A DNA stretch of 64,000 nucleotides from Cordylochernes scorpioides (GCA_030710605.1 CP092876.1:89822906-89886905); one strand, 5' to 3'; counted from the stretch's first letter, positions 9,073 to 21,424 are shown. Program-made: numbers and translations. The notes: generated by a model from the sequence alone, not told the origin.

Positions 9073-12000
9073 AACCGTTAATATTCCAAACACAACAGAC
9101 CTCGAAGCCCAAGGTATCAAAGTCTACCTCAATCAAAACAAAGCCATCAACATATACAATACGTATCACCCTCCAAACAATAAACTTATTGACGATGGAA
9201 AAATGGCTCAATTTCTTACAGACAACACTATTATTGTAGGTGACCTTAATGCCAAACATCAACTATGGGGATGTTCCATGCCAAACCCAAGAAGCAAAAT
9301 ACTATCAAACATATTTAACGACATTGCCTTCATGTGCTTAAATGATGGGAATCCTACCCATCATTCCTACAGCTATAATACTGCACAAGCACTTGATATA
9401 AGTTTTTACTATCCTGACATTTTCCACAAATGCAAATGGAAAATATTAAAAAGTATTGGAAGTGATCATTTGCCTAATTTAATTGAAATTAGCACCAAGA
9501 CCAAAACCAGCCCAATTAAGAAAAATTCTGGAACTTCAAAAAGGCGAATTGGATATATTTCAAAAACACCATTATTAAAGCAGCCAAAGTTTCAAAACCA
9601 AGAGAAAATAATAAGAAATGGATTCCAAATTATACACACCAGGAAAAAAAATATTCAAACATTTATAACTAAAATAAATTAACTACAAAAAAGTGGACCC
9701 AAACCAAACAAATTGTAGAACTGAACTGAACATTGTGAATGCAAAAATAAAAAGATTATATGTAAATGTGAAAAGGGAAAATGGAAACAAACTTGTGAAA
9801 ACCTGAACACAAGAAACCCAAATACAAAACTTTGGCATTTGGCAAAACAAATTGACAGATCCCAGTCACAAACTGAAAAAACAAATATGATTAAGAATAC
9901 AGGTGGTACCCCAGAAACTAATGACAAAAATGCTGCCAATCTTTTAGGTAATTCATATCAAATAAGTAGTAAAATCAAATTTTAAATAAAAGATAAGAAA
10001 GTTGAAAAAAGGCCCGAAAGATTATTCATGACTGTAAATAGTCACCAGCACTCATAATATTTTTCCATGAAAAAAATCAATATGAAAGAGCTAGCTTATG
10101 CATTAGAAAACAATGACCTAAACAGGACTCCTGGGCCAGATGGAATCCATGGCCAAATGATATCAAACTTGGGCAAAAATGGCAAAGAAAGACTTCTTCA
10201 TATTTTCAATAACTCTTGGAAAACTGGAAAATTGCCTCAAGACTGGAAAACTATAACAATAATTTCCATTGAAAACTTGACAAATATGCTGATGACCCAA
10301 AAAAACTACCGACCTATCTCCCTCACAAGTATTTGCTGCAAATTAATGGAAAAAATTATACTCAGACGACTCACCTACCACTCCGACACAAGAAATCTCT
10401 TACCAGAAGGACAATATGGATTTAGGAAAGGACATGGGACAATAGACCAACTCTTATTTTTCACACAAAAGGTAAAAGATGCACAAAACAGAAAACCAAC
10501 TAACCACACTATAGCTGCTTTTTTAGACCTTACACAAGCTTTTGATAAGGTATGGAGAACAAGTTAATCACAAAATTATACAAACATTTCAAAATGGTGG
10601 AAAAGCTATCACTTGGATAAATGATTTCCTTAAAAAAAAGATACATCAGGGTCAAATATAATGGAACTCTATCTAAAACCTTCAAATTGTACCAAGGATT
10701 ACCACAAGGATCAGTCTTTAACCCAACTCTTTTCACCCTATTTATTGCAGGCATAGAAGAATAAATTTCACATAAAACCAATATTGGACTTTTCGCTGGT
10801 GACATTATTCTATGGAGCAGCAACACTAACTGGAAAAAAGCTTAAAGGGATTTGAACAAGACTCTTCTCCACCTAGAAAAATTTGCTAATAAACATAAAT
10901 TAGAATTTAACCCCCAAAAATCTGAAACCTGTCTTTTTACTACCGATAAGAAACTATACAAAGTAAGACCAAAATTTATTCTGAAAGAACAACAATTGCA
11001 ATATAATAAACATCCTAAATATCTCGGCTACATCCTGGATCCAGAAATTAACTCTAGTAAACATATTGAAGAAGTTATTAAAAAAAGATGAGACCGACTA
11101 AAAATCCTGAAATATATTTCAGGAAGAGAGTGGGAAGCCGATACAACCACACTGAAATTAACTTACACATCTCTAATTAGACCTATCCTGGAATATGGAT
11201 ATCAAATCTATGGTACAGCATCTGAAACAAATCTAAAATCACTGGAAAGGATACAACTAAGTGCAGCTAGAATTATTACAGGTTTACGAAATACCTGCCC
11301 TAACGATATTGTACTTTACGAGGCAGACATTATGCCCTTAAAGGATAGAAGAAGCTACAATCTGCCAAAATATATAAACAAAATCAAGAGTTATGGAAAC
11401 AAACACAGAACTTCCAAGTACATACTTAATTGGGAATCCAATTTAAGACTCAAAAAAGAAGGCCCTCTCCACCTGGCCAAAAGAAATGGATTTTTAAAAT
11501 ATAGAGTGGAAAAAAATTATTTAGCAGAAAAAATTCTCCATGCAAACCACTACAAAATTTTATTTTTAATGACACTTTAAATGAACCCACCAACAAACAA
11601 TACCAAAATCCAGAATACTTAAAATAATTATCATTAGAAACAATTAATAACATTCCTAAAAATGCAATAACTATCTATACCGATGGTAGCAGAGATGAGT
11701 TGGGACACACTGGCAGTGGCTGTCTCATTAAAACCACAAATGGCATTGAGAAAATGAACAGAAGAAACCCAAATATTTGTTCGGTCTTCAGATCAGAACT
11801 TATAGCCATCTATGAAGCCTTAAAATCCATCAGAAATACTAATTATCAAGATATCTGGATTCTTACTGATATTAGAAGTGCCATACAGCACTTGAGTCAC
11901 ACAGGGGAACTTAGAGACAAAGTAAGCAGGATCATAATTGGTTATCTCCAAAAATCTCAAAAACCTCAAAAATTCACCTTCAATAGATACCCTTACATGT

Positions 12001-12350
12001 TAGCATTGAAGGCAATGAAGCTGCTAATGGGCTAGCGTAAAAAGGCACAAAAGAACCCTTAATACAGAAATATAAACTTAATTTTAAAGAAATAGAAACA
12101 GTAGCCAAAACAAGAATAAACAAGAACTGGAGGATCCCACCTAAGAACAGTTGGTACACCCTAGAAGCAGATGGCCACCCAGACCTTTCGGTCTACAAGT
12201 CGGCATGCGAAGCATGCCCTTCGCTGCTATCCTCTTCAACTCATTAACCAAGTAACGGCATCCAAGCTAGTGCTTGGACATTGTACCTGGAAAAACCACC
12301 TCCCAGACAACGTGTCTGGAAGGATTTTTATACCGGTGGCCTTTAGTCAC
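9073..12350 (+). pseudogene. Non-LTR retrotransposon (jockey/CR1-like): endonuclease, reverse transcriptase, RNase H
   Basis: A 5'-truncated LINE on the plus strand. The apurinic endonuclease region at 9074-9500 shows VGDLNAKH and SDHLP. The reverse transcriptase at 10067-11090 shows NYRPISLTS, GFRKGHGT, AFLDLTQAFDKVW and LPQGSV. An RNase H with IYTDGSRDE and SELIAIYEAL lies at 11650-12035. The catalytic FADD box is FAGD (10792-10803), so the enzyme would be inactive. Several in-frame stops and shifts (for example near 10567, 10763 and 11091) also break it. A zinc-rich C-terminal part is decayed after 12100. It abuts a different LINE running the other way at 9072. Confidence 0.8.
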
Positions 12351-12373
12351 AGCAAAATAGGAAACTATCTACC

Positions 12374-13496
12374 GTGTCCAGCGGGGACCGCGAGGAGGCG
12401 GACACCGGTCAACTCTGTTCACTCACAGCTGAGGAAAAGCTCAGCTGCCACGTCGTGGGCTTTCTCAAGAAGCTTGCTGTGATTTCTCAGCAGCTTACTC
12501 TCGATCGCGCCCCTCGCCCTCCTTCTCTCTTCCTGCACACCCACTACCCTTGGACAATCCAAGACGTAGTGGCGTGCATCCACATCTCTTTCTCCACAGA
12601 CGCAATCAGGATTGCTCTTCATTTTAAATCTGTGGAGACTCCTGGGAAAGGGCCCATGTCCCGAACTACTCTAATGAGTTTGTGGGACATTACCTTACAG
12701 AGGAACTTGGGTGTTGTTACCCAATTGAATACCTCTCTCCCCTTCACACTGTTCCTGGACTCTTCATATGTCCAGGACGTGCCCCCTGATTCTCCTATAC
12801 ACTTCTTTATTGATCACTGAGGTCCTCACTAATCTACCTCTAAAGCATCCTGCCTTAGCGAGCCTATCTTTGAACTCATTACCTTCGATGAGGCTGTGCC
12901 CCCTAACCCAATGGAGCTCCGGAGCCCATGTCATTATCTCCAGCTCCTGGATTATTTGATGCGCGAGTTGCCCTTTCTCCAGATTGATGGCGACGAGGGC
13001 CGACATACAATCTGAATAGAGGCGGCCTGGGCTGAAGTTTTTCTCGGCACACACTCTGAGAGCTTCCCTGATCGCAATCAGCTCGGCTGAAAAGACCAAT
13101 TCGTCCACTCTGAGTGTTAAGCTTTCTTGGAAGATTAGCTCTCCATTAGTGAAAATCACTACCCCAACTCCAGTATTGGTGTCAGACTTACTTCCATCAG
13201 TGAAAATGTCCGTGCCAATCCCTGCCGGCCCTCCAGGACTCCAATTCCACTTTGGCAACCACTGCGGGGGCTTCCTTGGGTCCCTCTTCCATTCCAGGGC
13301 ACCCGCTTCAAGTCCCAGGGCATCTTCTCTGTTATCCCAGATCTTCTGTCTGATGGTCTCCTCCTTTAGTTTCAATCCCAGAGGAATAAGCCCAGCAAGG
13401 AACAATAAGGCCTCACTGCTGGTAGTGCGATATCCACCTGTGATTCTGAGTGTCGTTGTCCTCTGCACTCTCTCTAGAGTTGTTGCCACCTTCTAG
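12374..13496 (-). pseudogene. LINE fragment (I/R1-like): end of RT, RNase H and CCHC-type tail
   Basis: On the minus strand, 13489-12764 encodes the end of a reverse transcriptase (RVQRTTTLRITGGYRTTS). An RNase H follows with IFTDGSKSD, AELIAIREAL, YSDCMSAL and WVRGHS. After a shift near 12764 the frame continues to CVCGERDVDARHYVLDCP (12622 leftward), a Cys/His tail typical of I/R1-group LINEs. The RNase H catalytic residues look intact. The element is 5'-truncated at about 13496, exactly where the gypsy copy to its right ends in its integrase. Confidence 0.75.
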
Positions 13497-13499
13497 TAT

Positions 13500-16400
13500 T
13501 TATTCTTCAATCGGTAAGTGGTTCTGGCGACGCCCAGATGGCCATTCAGCATATGGTTGTGGTATTCACTCATGATTTCCTTCCTTCTCTTCTTTGGTAC
13601 TACCAGCAACCATGTCCTACCTTCAGGATTTGGATTTTTCTTGTAGAGACACCCATTTTCTTCTTTAAAGTTCTGTGTAATTGAACGCTTGTTTCCACTA
13701 TAGTTCTCCTTAATATTCTCATTAAAATCATCCTTTTCGTCTATTATTTGATTCAGAAATAGTCTTTAAGAATCTTCGTCCCATTCGTTTTCCAGTAAGA
13801 CTCCTCTAGATAGACCATCAGCGTCCAAATGTTTTTTACCCGATTTGTGTATAATTTCGAAATTATATTCCTGAATCTTCAGTGCCCATCGTGCTAATCG
13901 GCTGGTCAGATCTTTTATATTCTTAAGCCAGCATAGTGCATGATGATCAGTTATGATTTTGAAGTGCCTTCCATATAGGTAGGGTCGTAACTTGGCAATT
14001 GACCACACAACAGCTAGACATTCTTTTTCGGTAGTCGAATAATTTTGTTCAGGGTTGCTCAGTGTTCGACTTCAATATGAGATCACATTTTCTTCATTGC
14101 CGAACTTTTGGACCAATGTTGCACCCAAGCCGATGTTAGATGTGTCAGTATGAATGTAAGTAGTTGCATTCGGATCAAATTGTCCTAATATTGGGGGATT
14201 TATCAATGCTACTTTAAGGGTTTGAAATGCTTTTTCTTGATTTTCTGTCCAGGTAAAAGGTACATTCTTTTTTATAAGACTGGTTAATGGATCGGCAATT
14301 TTCGAAAAACCTTTGATAAATTTTCTATAATATGAACCCATTCCTAATAGAGGAAAATCTCTAATAGCCTTGATATTATGTTCCACTGGTTTAATACCTT
14401 GTTGATTAGTTATATGGCCAAGAATCTCCAGTTCTTCGAAAGCAAATTGGCATTTTTTGTTGTTCAATTTTAAATTAGCCTCGCGAAAACATCTTAAAAC
14501 AGCTTATTTTCTTTTGAGATGTGTTGAAAAATCCGAGCTATAAATGATTACGTCATCTAGATAACATAAGAAAATTTGCCATCAAAGATTACCAAGCATA
14601 TTTTCCATGTTCCTCTCAAATGTAGCAGGGGCATTGCATAGTCCAAAAGGCATTACGTTGAACTCATATAGGCCATGTGCTGTAGTGAAGGCTGTCTTTT
14701 CTTTATCTTTCTCCTACATCTACTTGCCAATATCCTGATTTAAGGTCAATGGCTGAAAAGTATTTGGATCCTTGAAGTGTGTCCAATACTTCATCAATTC
14801 TGGGAATTGGTTAAACATCCTTCACTGTTACATCATTCAATTTTCTGTAGTCAACGCAGAATCTGTACTTACCATCTCGCTTCTTGACCAATATTACGGG
14901 AAGGACCATGGACTAGAGGATGGTCTGATTATGCCGTCTCTGAGCATTTAATCAATTTGCTCTTTTATGATTTCTCGCTCTTTCGCGCTCACCCTATAAG
15001 GCTTGTGTTTGATCGGTTTCGCGCCTTCTGTATCAATCCGATGTTTCGCTAAGTTGGATCTTCCTAATCCAGACGAAAACAAATCCGCGTACTTTTCCAA
15101 AACTTGTTTCAATTGCTCTTTTTCCTTATATGACAAATTTCCTTTATCTGAAATTGAGGTTCTTCATGCTCCTTTTGTTCACTTTCTTCCATAAGATTCA
15201 CTTCGGCTGGCAGGCTTCCAAAGCACAATGTTTGGTTTTTTTAATATTTTTAAGGGTCGAGGGTAAGGGTTTGTTATCCAGATATATGTTTCCTTATTCG
15301 CAACATTTATTAAGCTTCTCGCTAGTCGAAGTCCATTTGTTTGAAACATTTTATGGTTCTCCTCGATTATGTATTCGCCATCCTCTGCTTCTACAAATGC
15401 CTTAATCAATTTAATAGAAATGTTTTGGTACAATGGCATCCTTTGCACTTTTTATTTTCTTCTGTTGATATTTGATTACGTCACGATTTCCTGTCAAGTC
15501 ATATTTGATTATTTCACGCTGACAATCAATTTTTGCGTTCATTTTCTTAAGAAAATCTCGTCCAAGTATAAATATTCGCAAATGTGTTCTCATTATCACA
15601 AATTGATGTATAATCGTTTTGTCATCAAATTTTATATTTAAAACAATATTTCCCACGATATCTAATTCTTTGCCATCGGGTCCGGAGCACATTTTATCAG
15701 GATTTATTATTTCAAGATCTGTATTAAGAGCTGTACTAAGGTCGACCACTGAAAGATCGGCGCCTGTATCAATCAAAGCTTCGTAGATACCAATTCTATC
15801 CACGTTAATGTTCATTTTATATTTGGGGGTCCAACTTTGTAATTCCATTTATGGTCGACTTGCTTTGATCGACGGAGTCAGGCTGGATGCTAAGTTTAAA
15901 TCTTCCAATGCGGCATATATATTCCTTGTAGGGATACTTGAGTACGTGTTATTACGTACTTCAGCGTAGAGCAGAGGTCTCGACTTCTCAGTTCCATTAT
16001 CCATTCGGATTTCTTCTTCGGCCTCGTCTTGGGTAGCTGTTGGATCTTCTTCTAGGATTCTTATAAACTTATCCCTACAATAACGGGCCACGTGCCCTGG
16101 CTTGTTACACTTAAAGCTGATTTGTCTTCCATCTTCCGTCCTATTTTTGCTCACTTCTTGGCTTTTATTGTAGGCGTTTCTCTGAAAGTTTGGTTTTGGC
16201 ACAAAGTTTGGATTATAAGGACGTCTAGGGGTAGAGGGCTGGGGAAAGTTGTTTCGATAATGCCTGGGAGTAGGAGGGGAATCGTTCTTGTAATTATTGG
16301 AAACGGGCTTGGGGCCTGGAAGTGGTCTGGTAGTTTCGTGTGGCAGTCGGCGGCACGTACCTCGATTGTTGTTGGGGTCTAGAATTGCGTGGACCGTTAT

Positions 16401-17170
16401 ATAGGTTTCTGGATTTCTCCACACGTTCTCGATACTTCTTTTCAAAAGAATCCATTTTCTTGCACACGACAAGAAGTTCATCGGTCATTTTAGGAGGGTT
16501 CAGGTAGAGCGTGAATGAGTACTCTTTTTTTATTCCTCCAATAACATGTTCAATTTTTGTTTCTTCTTCCATTGCGGGGTCAACCTTGTTGCACAACACT
16601 AGGATGTCTTCCGCGAACCTGATTGCTGGTTCATTCCAGTGTTGTATTCTGTTGAGCTTCATTCTAAGTTCTTCTTTATTCGCGTCCAGAGAAAAATCCT
16701 GAATGAGGCGTATTTTAATATTTTCCCAACTCGTGAAACTAGCTTTGTGCAAATTTAACGCTTAAATTTTAGCGCTTCCCGTCATGTTCATGGCGGCATA
16801 ACGGGCGATGATGTAGTCTGCCCAATGGTAGAGGAAACCAATCTCTTCGAGGGATTCTATCCATAGGCGAGGGTCTTCTGTCCCGTCATATTTCGGAATT
16901 TCTATATTGGGGTTCAAAGCAACTGGTTCGAAACCAGCATCTCTACCAATTGTTGCACCAAGTTGCATCTTTGCAGGGTCGTCGACCTTGGTTTCTTCCT
17001 TCTTGGTGTTATACACGTTTCCCGAGCGGGTTTCCATATTAAAGCAAATAAATAAAAGTAAAAGTAAAAAAATAAAAGTAAATAAAAATAAATTACCTTC
17101 CAACGTTATTGTGTTTATTTCTTCGTGGTCTTCCTAGTTCGTGATCCGCCGTCTTCATCTAGGTCCTCTC
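13500..17170 (-). pseudogene. Decayed gypsy-type LTR retrotransposon (gag, protease, RT, RNase H, start of integrase)
   Basis: Reading right to left, gag opens at an ATG at 17037 (METRSG), breaks near 16762 and 16294, and carries a zinc knuckle at about 16080-16120. The first knuckle Cys is Ser (SFKCNKPGHVARYC). The protease has ALIDTGAD near 15765. RT has YLDD at 14552-14563 but several shifts and stops between 15136 and 14470. RNase H runs 14250-13770 with TDHHALCWL. The integrase is cut after its first zinc-binding residues near 13500, where LINE sequence begins. No LTR pair could be identified. It encodes replication functions only; no envelope frame is seen. Confidence 0.75.
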
Positions 17171-17339
17171 TCGCTCCCATAACCAATCAAGATATATGTA
17201 CAATAAATATTACAAAAGGAATGAAACTATAAAAATGAATGATGATAATCTAAATATTCTATTTTAAATAAATATTAAATATCATAGAATATTTTGAATA
17301 AATGTAAAACGCATTAAAATTGATGTAACAATATCTCGA

Positions 17340-17870
17340 CTCCTTTTCTATGAATTGTGATCGAAATTTATCAATAGAAGTATTTTTGATGATAGATGAC
17401 AAATAGCATTATATATATTTTTTTTAAAGTTCGTATATATATCATGTTTCATAAAATAATTATAAGTATTAATAAAAAATGGACCTTTCCTGATCGTGCA
17501 ACTGAAAGTTGCTTATGGCTTGAGACATCTGTCGGAATGAATATCAATTAATCGTTAGCGCAAGCAATCAGTAATTTTTAGTTGCACGATCAGGGGATGT
17601 TTTTTCTTTATAATATATCAACCTGATACTGGTACAATATCTACTTCTGTGCTACTTTCAATGATAGAGCTCTTTTTGGATAAAATATATTGTAACTAAA
17701 AATAAGAAGAAAAGCTTGAATTGAAAGATTAACAATGGCCTTTTCTGTGCGAAATTCAAATGTGAATAGTTCCATCTGCAAGTGCCACATGTCCTAGGTG
17801 TATAAAAGATGGCGTTGAATCCTGAATTGTACAGAACTTCCTTCAAGGTAAACTGCTCTGGTTCCTTTTC
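17340..17870. repeat. Left part of the minisatellite cassette, copy 1 (with foldback and TATA-like box)
   Basis: This segment matches 57655-58195 almost throughout. It includes an imperfect foldback at 17480-17612 (GATCGTGCAACTGAAAGTTG ... TTTTAGTTGCACGATC), a TATAAAAG at 17801-17808, and TTCAAG|GTAAAC at about 17842-17853, which looks like a splice donor. The 34-bp minisatellite starts immediately after. Confidence 0.65.
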
Positions 17871-19112
17871 CTCTCTCTACTGGCTTCTCCACATTTTACT
17901 CTGAGTTCTTCTACTGGTGTCTCCACATTTTACTCTCAGTTCTTCTACTGGCTTCTCCACATTTAACTCTCAATTCTCCTACTGACTTCTCCACATTTTA
18001 CTCTCAGTACTTCTACTGGTTTCTCCACATTTTCCTCTGAGTTCTTCTACTGGCTTCTCCACATTTTACTCTCAGTTTTTCTACTGGCTTCTCCACATTT
18101 TACTCTCAGTTCTTCTACTGGCTTCTCTACAATTTACTCTCAGTTCTTCTACTGGCTTCTCCCCATTTTAGCCTCAATTCTTCTACTGGCTTCTCCACAT
18201 TTTACCCTCAGTTCTTCTACTGGCTTCTCCACATTTTACTCTCGGTTCTTCTACTGGCTTCTCCACATTTTACTCTCAGTTCCTCTACTGGCTTCTCGAC
18301 ATTTTACTCTCAGTTCTTCTACTGGCTTCTCCACATTTTACACTCAGTTATTCTACTGGCTTCTCCACATTTTACTCTCAGTTCTTCTACTGGCTTCTCC
18401 CCATTTTATTCTCAGTTCTTCTACTGGTTTCTCCACCTTTTACTCTCAGTTCTTCTACTGGCTTCTCCACATTTTACTCTCAGTTATTCTACTGGTTTCT
18501 CCACATTTTACTTTCAGTTCTTCCACTGGTTTATCCACATTTTATTCTCAGTTTCTCTACTGGCTTCTCCAAATTTCACTCTCAGTTCTTCTACTGGCTT
18601 CTCCACATTTTACTCTCAGTACTTCTACTGGCTTCTCCACATTTTACTTTCAGTTCTTCTACTGGTTTCTCCATATTTTACTCTCAGTTCTTTTACTGGT
18701 TTCTCCACTTTTTACCCTCAATTCTTCTACTGGCTTCTCCACATTTTACTCTCAGTTCTTCTACTGGTTTCTCCACATTTTACTCTCAGTTCTTCTACTG
18801 GCTTCTCCCCATTTTATTCTCAATTCTCCTACTGGCTTCTCCACATTTTACTCTCAGTTCTTCTACTGGCTTCTCCACATTTTACTCTCAGTTCTTCTAC
18901 TGGCTTCTCCCCATTTTATTCTCAATTCTCCTACTGGCTTCTCCACATTTTAGCCTCAATTCTTCTACTGGCTTCTCCACATTTTATTCTCAATTCTCCT
19001 ACTGGCCTCTTCACATTTTAGCCTCAATTCTCCTACTGGCTTCTCCACATTTTACTCTCAGTTCTTCTACTGGCTTCTCCACATTTTACTCTCAGTTCCT
19101 TTCTAACTCTCT
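17870..19112. repeat. 34-bp minisatellite, about 36 units
   Basis: Tandem units of the form TTCTTCTACTGGCTTCTCCA plus CATTTTACTCTCAG repeat with a 34-bp period. There are scattered substitutions and a few units with CAATTCTCC or CCCATTTTATT variants that recur in blocks, implying higher-order duplication. 34 is not a multiple of three and the array is not coding. Each unit ends in a pyrimidine tract plus CAG, resembling a 3' splice site. Confidence 0.9.
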
Positions 19113-19125
19113 ATTTTTGTAATAT

Positions 19126-19518
19126 TGTTGCGTAGAAAATAACACTGAGAAACTGCCTTGTATAGTTTCAAGAAACTTAACTTTCCAAAAATAAACTTAG
19201 ACGTTAAGTTTTAAATGACTTGCAAGAAAGATATATTTATTCTCTCTGCCCATGGCGCGGTCTCTTCGAGCCACGAGTCACAAGCTCTTCTACCCTTTTA
19301 ATGCTGTGTTTTCTCAACTTCTTGAAATAGAGGAGTGCTTCAGATCATATATAAAGGTAAATGCCGCACTTTTCCCTCCTTTGAAAAGAAACAGCGTCCC
19401 GCTGTTCAATTGGAGGTTATTGACCAATTTGCATCCATCTAGCTCTTGATCTTGTCACAGGGCCTGATATCGGTTCTGGTTCAGAGAATCTTTGTTTCAG
19501 AACAGGTTCCTCGTTTGG
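19126..19518 (-). mobile_element. Truncated gypsy: 3' LTR plus end of pol
   Basis: From TGTTGCGTAGAAAATAACAC to about 19518 this matches 27102-27495, the LTR and adjoining pol 3' end of the gypsy at 27.1-31.4 kb. It then stops abruptly at CGTTTGGAGT. The bases before the LTR are ATAT, the same as the target duplications of other LTR elements here. It sits between the minisatellite and the cassette tail and so interrupts that cassette. Confidence 0.75.
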
Positions 19519-19929
19519 AGTGTAATAGAGAGGAGTTGCAGACGTTCGATAAACTCCAGTAGAGATGCTGAAAAGTACACCTAGTCTTTATCAAGAAACC
19601 AGTCAGATTCTCCTCTCTCATTGCCGGCTTATAACGATATCTTCACGATGATCAATCACAATCATGCAGTGAAGGAGAAAACGATGAATCCAATTTCTTC
19701 TCCTACCTCCTGCATTTTAAAAGTTGCATGAGATAGTAAGAACTATAAAATTCTCTCGCTACTATTTCGTATCGTTTATACATCACTTTATCATCGCATC
19801 GCTTTTATATGGGAATATTTTAAATACTCGCATGTTATTTATTTTATAATATAATATATATATCTCTAATTTTATAAAATCAAAATTTACTTATGTCTTT
19901 AATATATGTATAAGGCATAACGTACCATC
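19519..19929. repeat. Right tail of the minisatellite cassette, copy 1
   Basis: Homologous to 48515-48925, which also follows a minisatellite. Shared strings include GTGTAATA(TA)GAGA, ATATC(T/C)TCACGATGAT, CTATAAAATTC and GTTTATACATCACTTT. This shows that array and tail belong to one dispersed repeat. Confidence 0.6.
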
Positions 19930-20130
19930 TACACTCATGGACAAAACTTAAAGAAGTTGTACCTTTTAGCATGTATATCGGGATTCAGACAATAACTCAG
20001 AAAGATATTACAGTGACCTTTATTGAAGACATACGAGATAACCAAGCGCGTACAAATTGCTTCTCTCCTTCAGGAAAACAAACGACCGACGATACAGAAG
20101 ACTTTACACTTCCTTTTGGCCATGAGTGTA
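19930..20130. mobile_element. Tc1/mariner-type MITE, 201 bp
   Basis: Terminal inverted repeats TACACTCATGG (left) and CCATGAGTGTA (right), with TA at both outer ends as in Tc1/mariner target duplications. A second copy is at 52447-52724. No ORF with a domain. Confidence 0.65.
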
Positions 20131-20161
20131 TATATAGAATAAATAAAGGCGAATTTTCCTA

Positions 20162-20300
20162 TTTCTAATTAAACAAGTTCCTACTGTCCTTATAATGAGT
20201 AACTATATTGAGAGGGCCTCAGTGGTGTGGTTGGTTAGACTGGTAAAACCGTCGAGAGGGTTTACCACTTGTCTTATTTTTAAACAAATCATGTCTACAA
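20162..20300. repeat. Degenerate MITE-related sequence with tRNA-like stretch
   Basis: CTACTGTCCTTATAATGAG resembles the MITE core. It is followed by GGCCTCAGTGGTGTGGTTGG, which loosely resembles a tRNA box A. No box B or foldable tRNA follows, so a SINE call is not supported. Confidence 0.3.
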
Positions 20301-20337
20301 GCATTGTACATGTGAAATAAAAATTACCCAACATTCA

Positions 20338-20350
20338 TTTTCTGTTACAG
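20338..20350 (+). promoter_or_regulatory. 3' splice site directly before the start codon
   Basis: TTTTCTGTTACAG ends immediately before ATG, so the signal-peptide exon is preceded by an intron in the 5' UTR. The upstream leader exon was not identified. Confidence 0.6.
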
Positions 20351-20417
20351 ATGAACAAGCAGATTTTTCTGGCCCTCTTTTTCTCAGCTGCCGTATTTTT
20401 TGCTTCCACAAGTGAAG
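20351..20417 (+). CDS. Signal-peptide exon of a small secreted-peptide gene
   Basis: The ATG at 20351 is flanked by a good acceptor on the left and the donor AAG|GTGAGT on the right. The exon encodes 22 residues plus one base: MNKQ, then a hydrophobic core (IFLALFFSAAVFFA), then STSE. This is a textbook signal peptide, ending in phase 1, which is common for signal exons of secreted peptides. Joined to the 34-nt exon at 21044 it gives ...Ser-Glu-Ala, where cleavage after Ala satisfies the -3/-1 rule. It is the only segment of the window that looks like an intact host coding exon with correct splice sites on both sides. Family unknown. Confidence 0.7.
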
Positions 20418-21043
20418 GTGAGTGAATTTTCATTTTTTTTATTTAATTTCTTAAGCGCCTTAACATAAATACAAAATTCTAATTTTTTTTTTCGACTCAT
20501 AGAGTACATCTAATAATATGTTACCTATCAACAATATATGTTAGTATCTATATTGTGAAAAAGGTAAAGTTTCTATAGCAATTTATACATTTAAATATAG
20601 CAATACAAAATGGAGAGAAAGAGAACGTGTTGACTCTCACTTAATTCGTCAAACGAAAAATGTTTCACACGATATTTTCTATAATTATGAATTAATCAAT
20701 CGACAATCTATCCCAATGGAATTGTAAAATGACCAGAAATAATAAGTTGAACGATAGAAGTTATTTTATTCCTAATTTTATCACCAGTTAATTGTAACTT
20801 TTTCTCTGTTCCATTAATAGTCCATGAAAAATCATAAATAATTTATCTGCCACGCTAAGAAATCTACATACAGAATAAATATATGATTGCTGATTGTAAA
20901 TATGCAAAAATGTCTTAACTAGGTCATTTATATTTGTGTTTTATATAAATATTTATGGAAATTATTGACACCACCTTGCATATATTGATAATTTCAATAT
21001 TATATTTCTAACAAAGTCAATAATCGTCTGTTTTGGTGTCCAG
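20418..21043 (+). other. Intron 1 of the secreted-peptide gene
   Basis: 626 bp from GTGAGT to TTTTGGTGTCCAG, AT-rich, with no recognised transposon. Confidence 0.5.
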
Positions 21044-21077
21044 CCATCAATGTGACTCCTCCTCCTTTCTTCGGCAG
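21044..21077 (+). CDS. 34-nt micro-exon of the secreted-peptide gene
   Basis: Bounded by GTTTTGGTGTCCAG| and |GTAAAATA. Entered in phase 1 from the signal exon it reads Ala-Ile-Asn-Val-Thr-Pro-Pro-Pro-Phe-Phe-Gly plus AG, leaving in phase 2. All three candidate terminal exons begin with G in the matching phase, completing Arg. The Gly-Arg placed right after Phe-Phe would be an amidation and cleavage signal if followed by a second Arg, as in the exon at 25231. The exon is too short for statistical gene prediction, so the phase match is the main support. Confidence 0.55.
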
Positions 21078-21170
21078 GTAAAATATTCTCACATTCTGAT
21101 AGAGATCCCTTGTATAATGATTATAAAATGCTCAAAATATCGTTCGCAATATATTTGTTTTGAAAATGGA

Positions 21171-21232
21171 GCAATCCATATTTAAATCATTAGATAATAA
21201 AAAGGCATATATTGGATAAAGTTTAAGCCTTT
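21171..21232. repeat. Dispersed repeat, inverted copy of 50741-50803
   Basis: GGAGCAATCCATATTTAAAT and AAAAAGGCATATATTGGATA are the reverse complement of the sequence near 50741-50803, with a few changes. It lies inside the second intron of the peptide gene. Confidence 0.55.
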
Positions 21233-21324
21233 TTATTGTTCTGAAATATTGTCCTGAAAAATGTAATGCCATGACAAAGGTTTGGCGTTCAGCCAAATGA
21301 AATTATTTTTAAAAATCCAATATA

Positions 21325-21424
21325 NNNNNNNNNNNNNNNNNNNNNNNNNNNNNNNNNNNNNNNNNNNNNNNNNNNNNNNNNNNNNNNNNNNNNNNNNNNN
21401 NNNNNNNNNNNNNNNNNNNNNNNN
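21325..21424. other. Assembly gap (100 N)
   Basis: Exactly 100 N, the conventional size for a gap of unknown length. It lies within the second intron of the peptide gene, so the real intron may be longer or hold unseen sequence. Confidence 0.95.

Noticed and set aside
8580..9074. 164-codon plus-strand open frame
   Set aside because: It is the shadow of the LINE RNase H domain on the minus strand, where catalytic motifs (YTDGS, CELTAIW, IYSD, WIPAH) are visible.
13149..13496. 115-codon plus-strand frame
   Set aside because: Antisense of the LINE RT/RNase H coding segment on the minus strand.
17801..17850. A 13-codon coding exon (ATG GCG TTG AAT CCT...) before a splice donor
   Set aside because: The ATG lies immediately after TATAAAAG, so a TATA-directed transcript would start downstream of it. 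I kept only the promoter-like and donor-like observations.
20189..20260. tRNA gene or tRNA-derived SINE
   Set aside because: A box-A-like GGTGTGGTTGG is present, but no box B, cloverleaf or poly(A)/T tail could be drawn.
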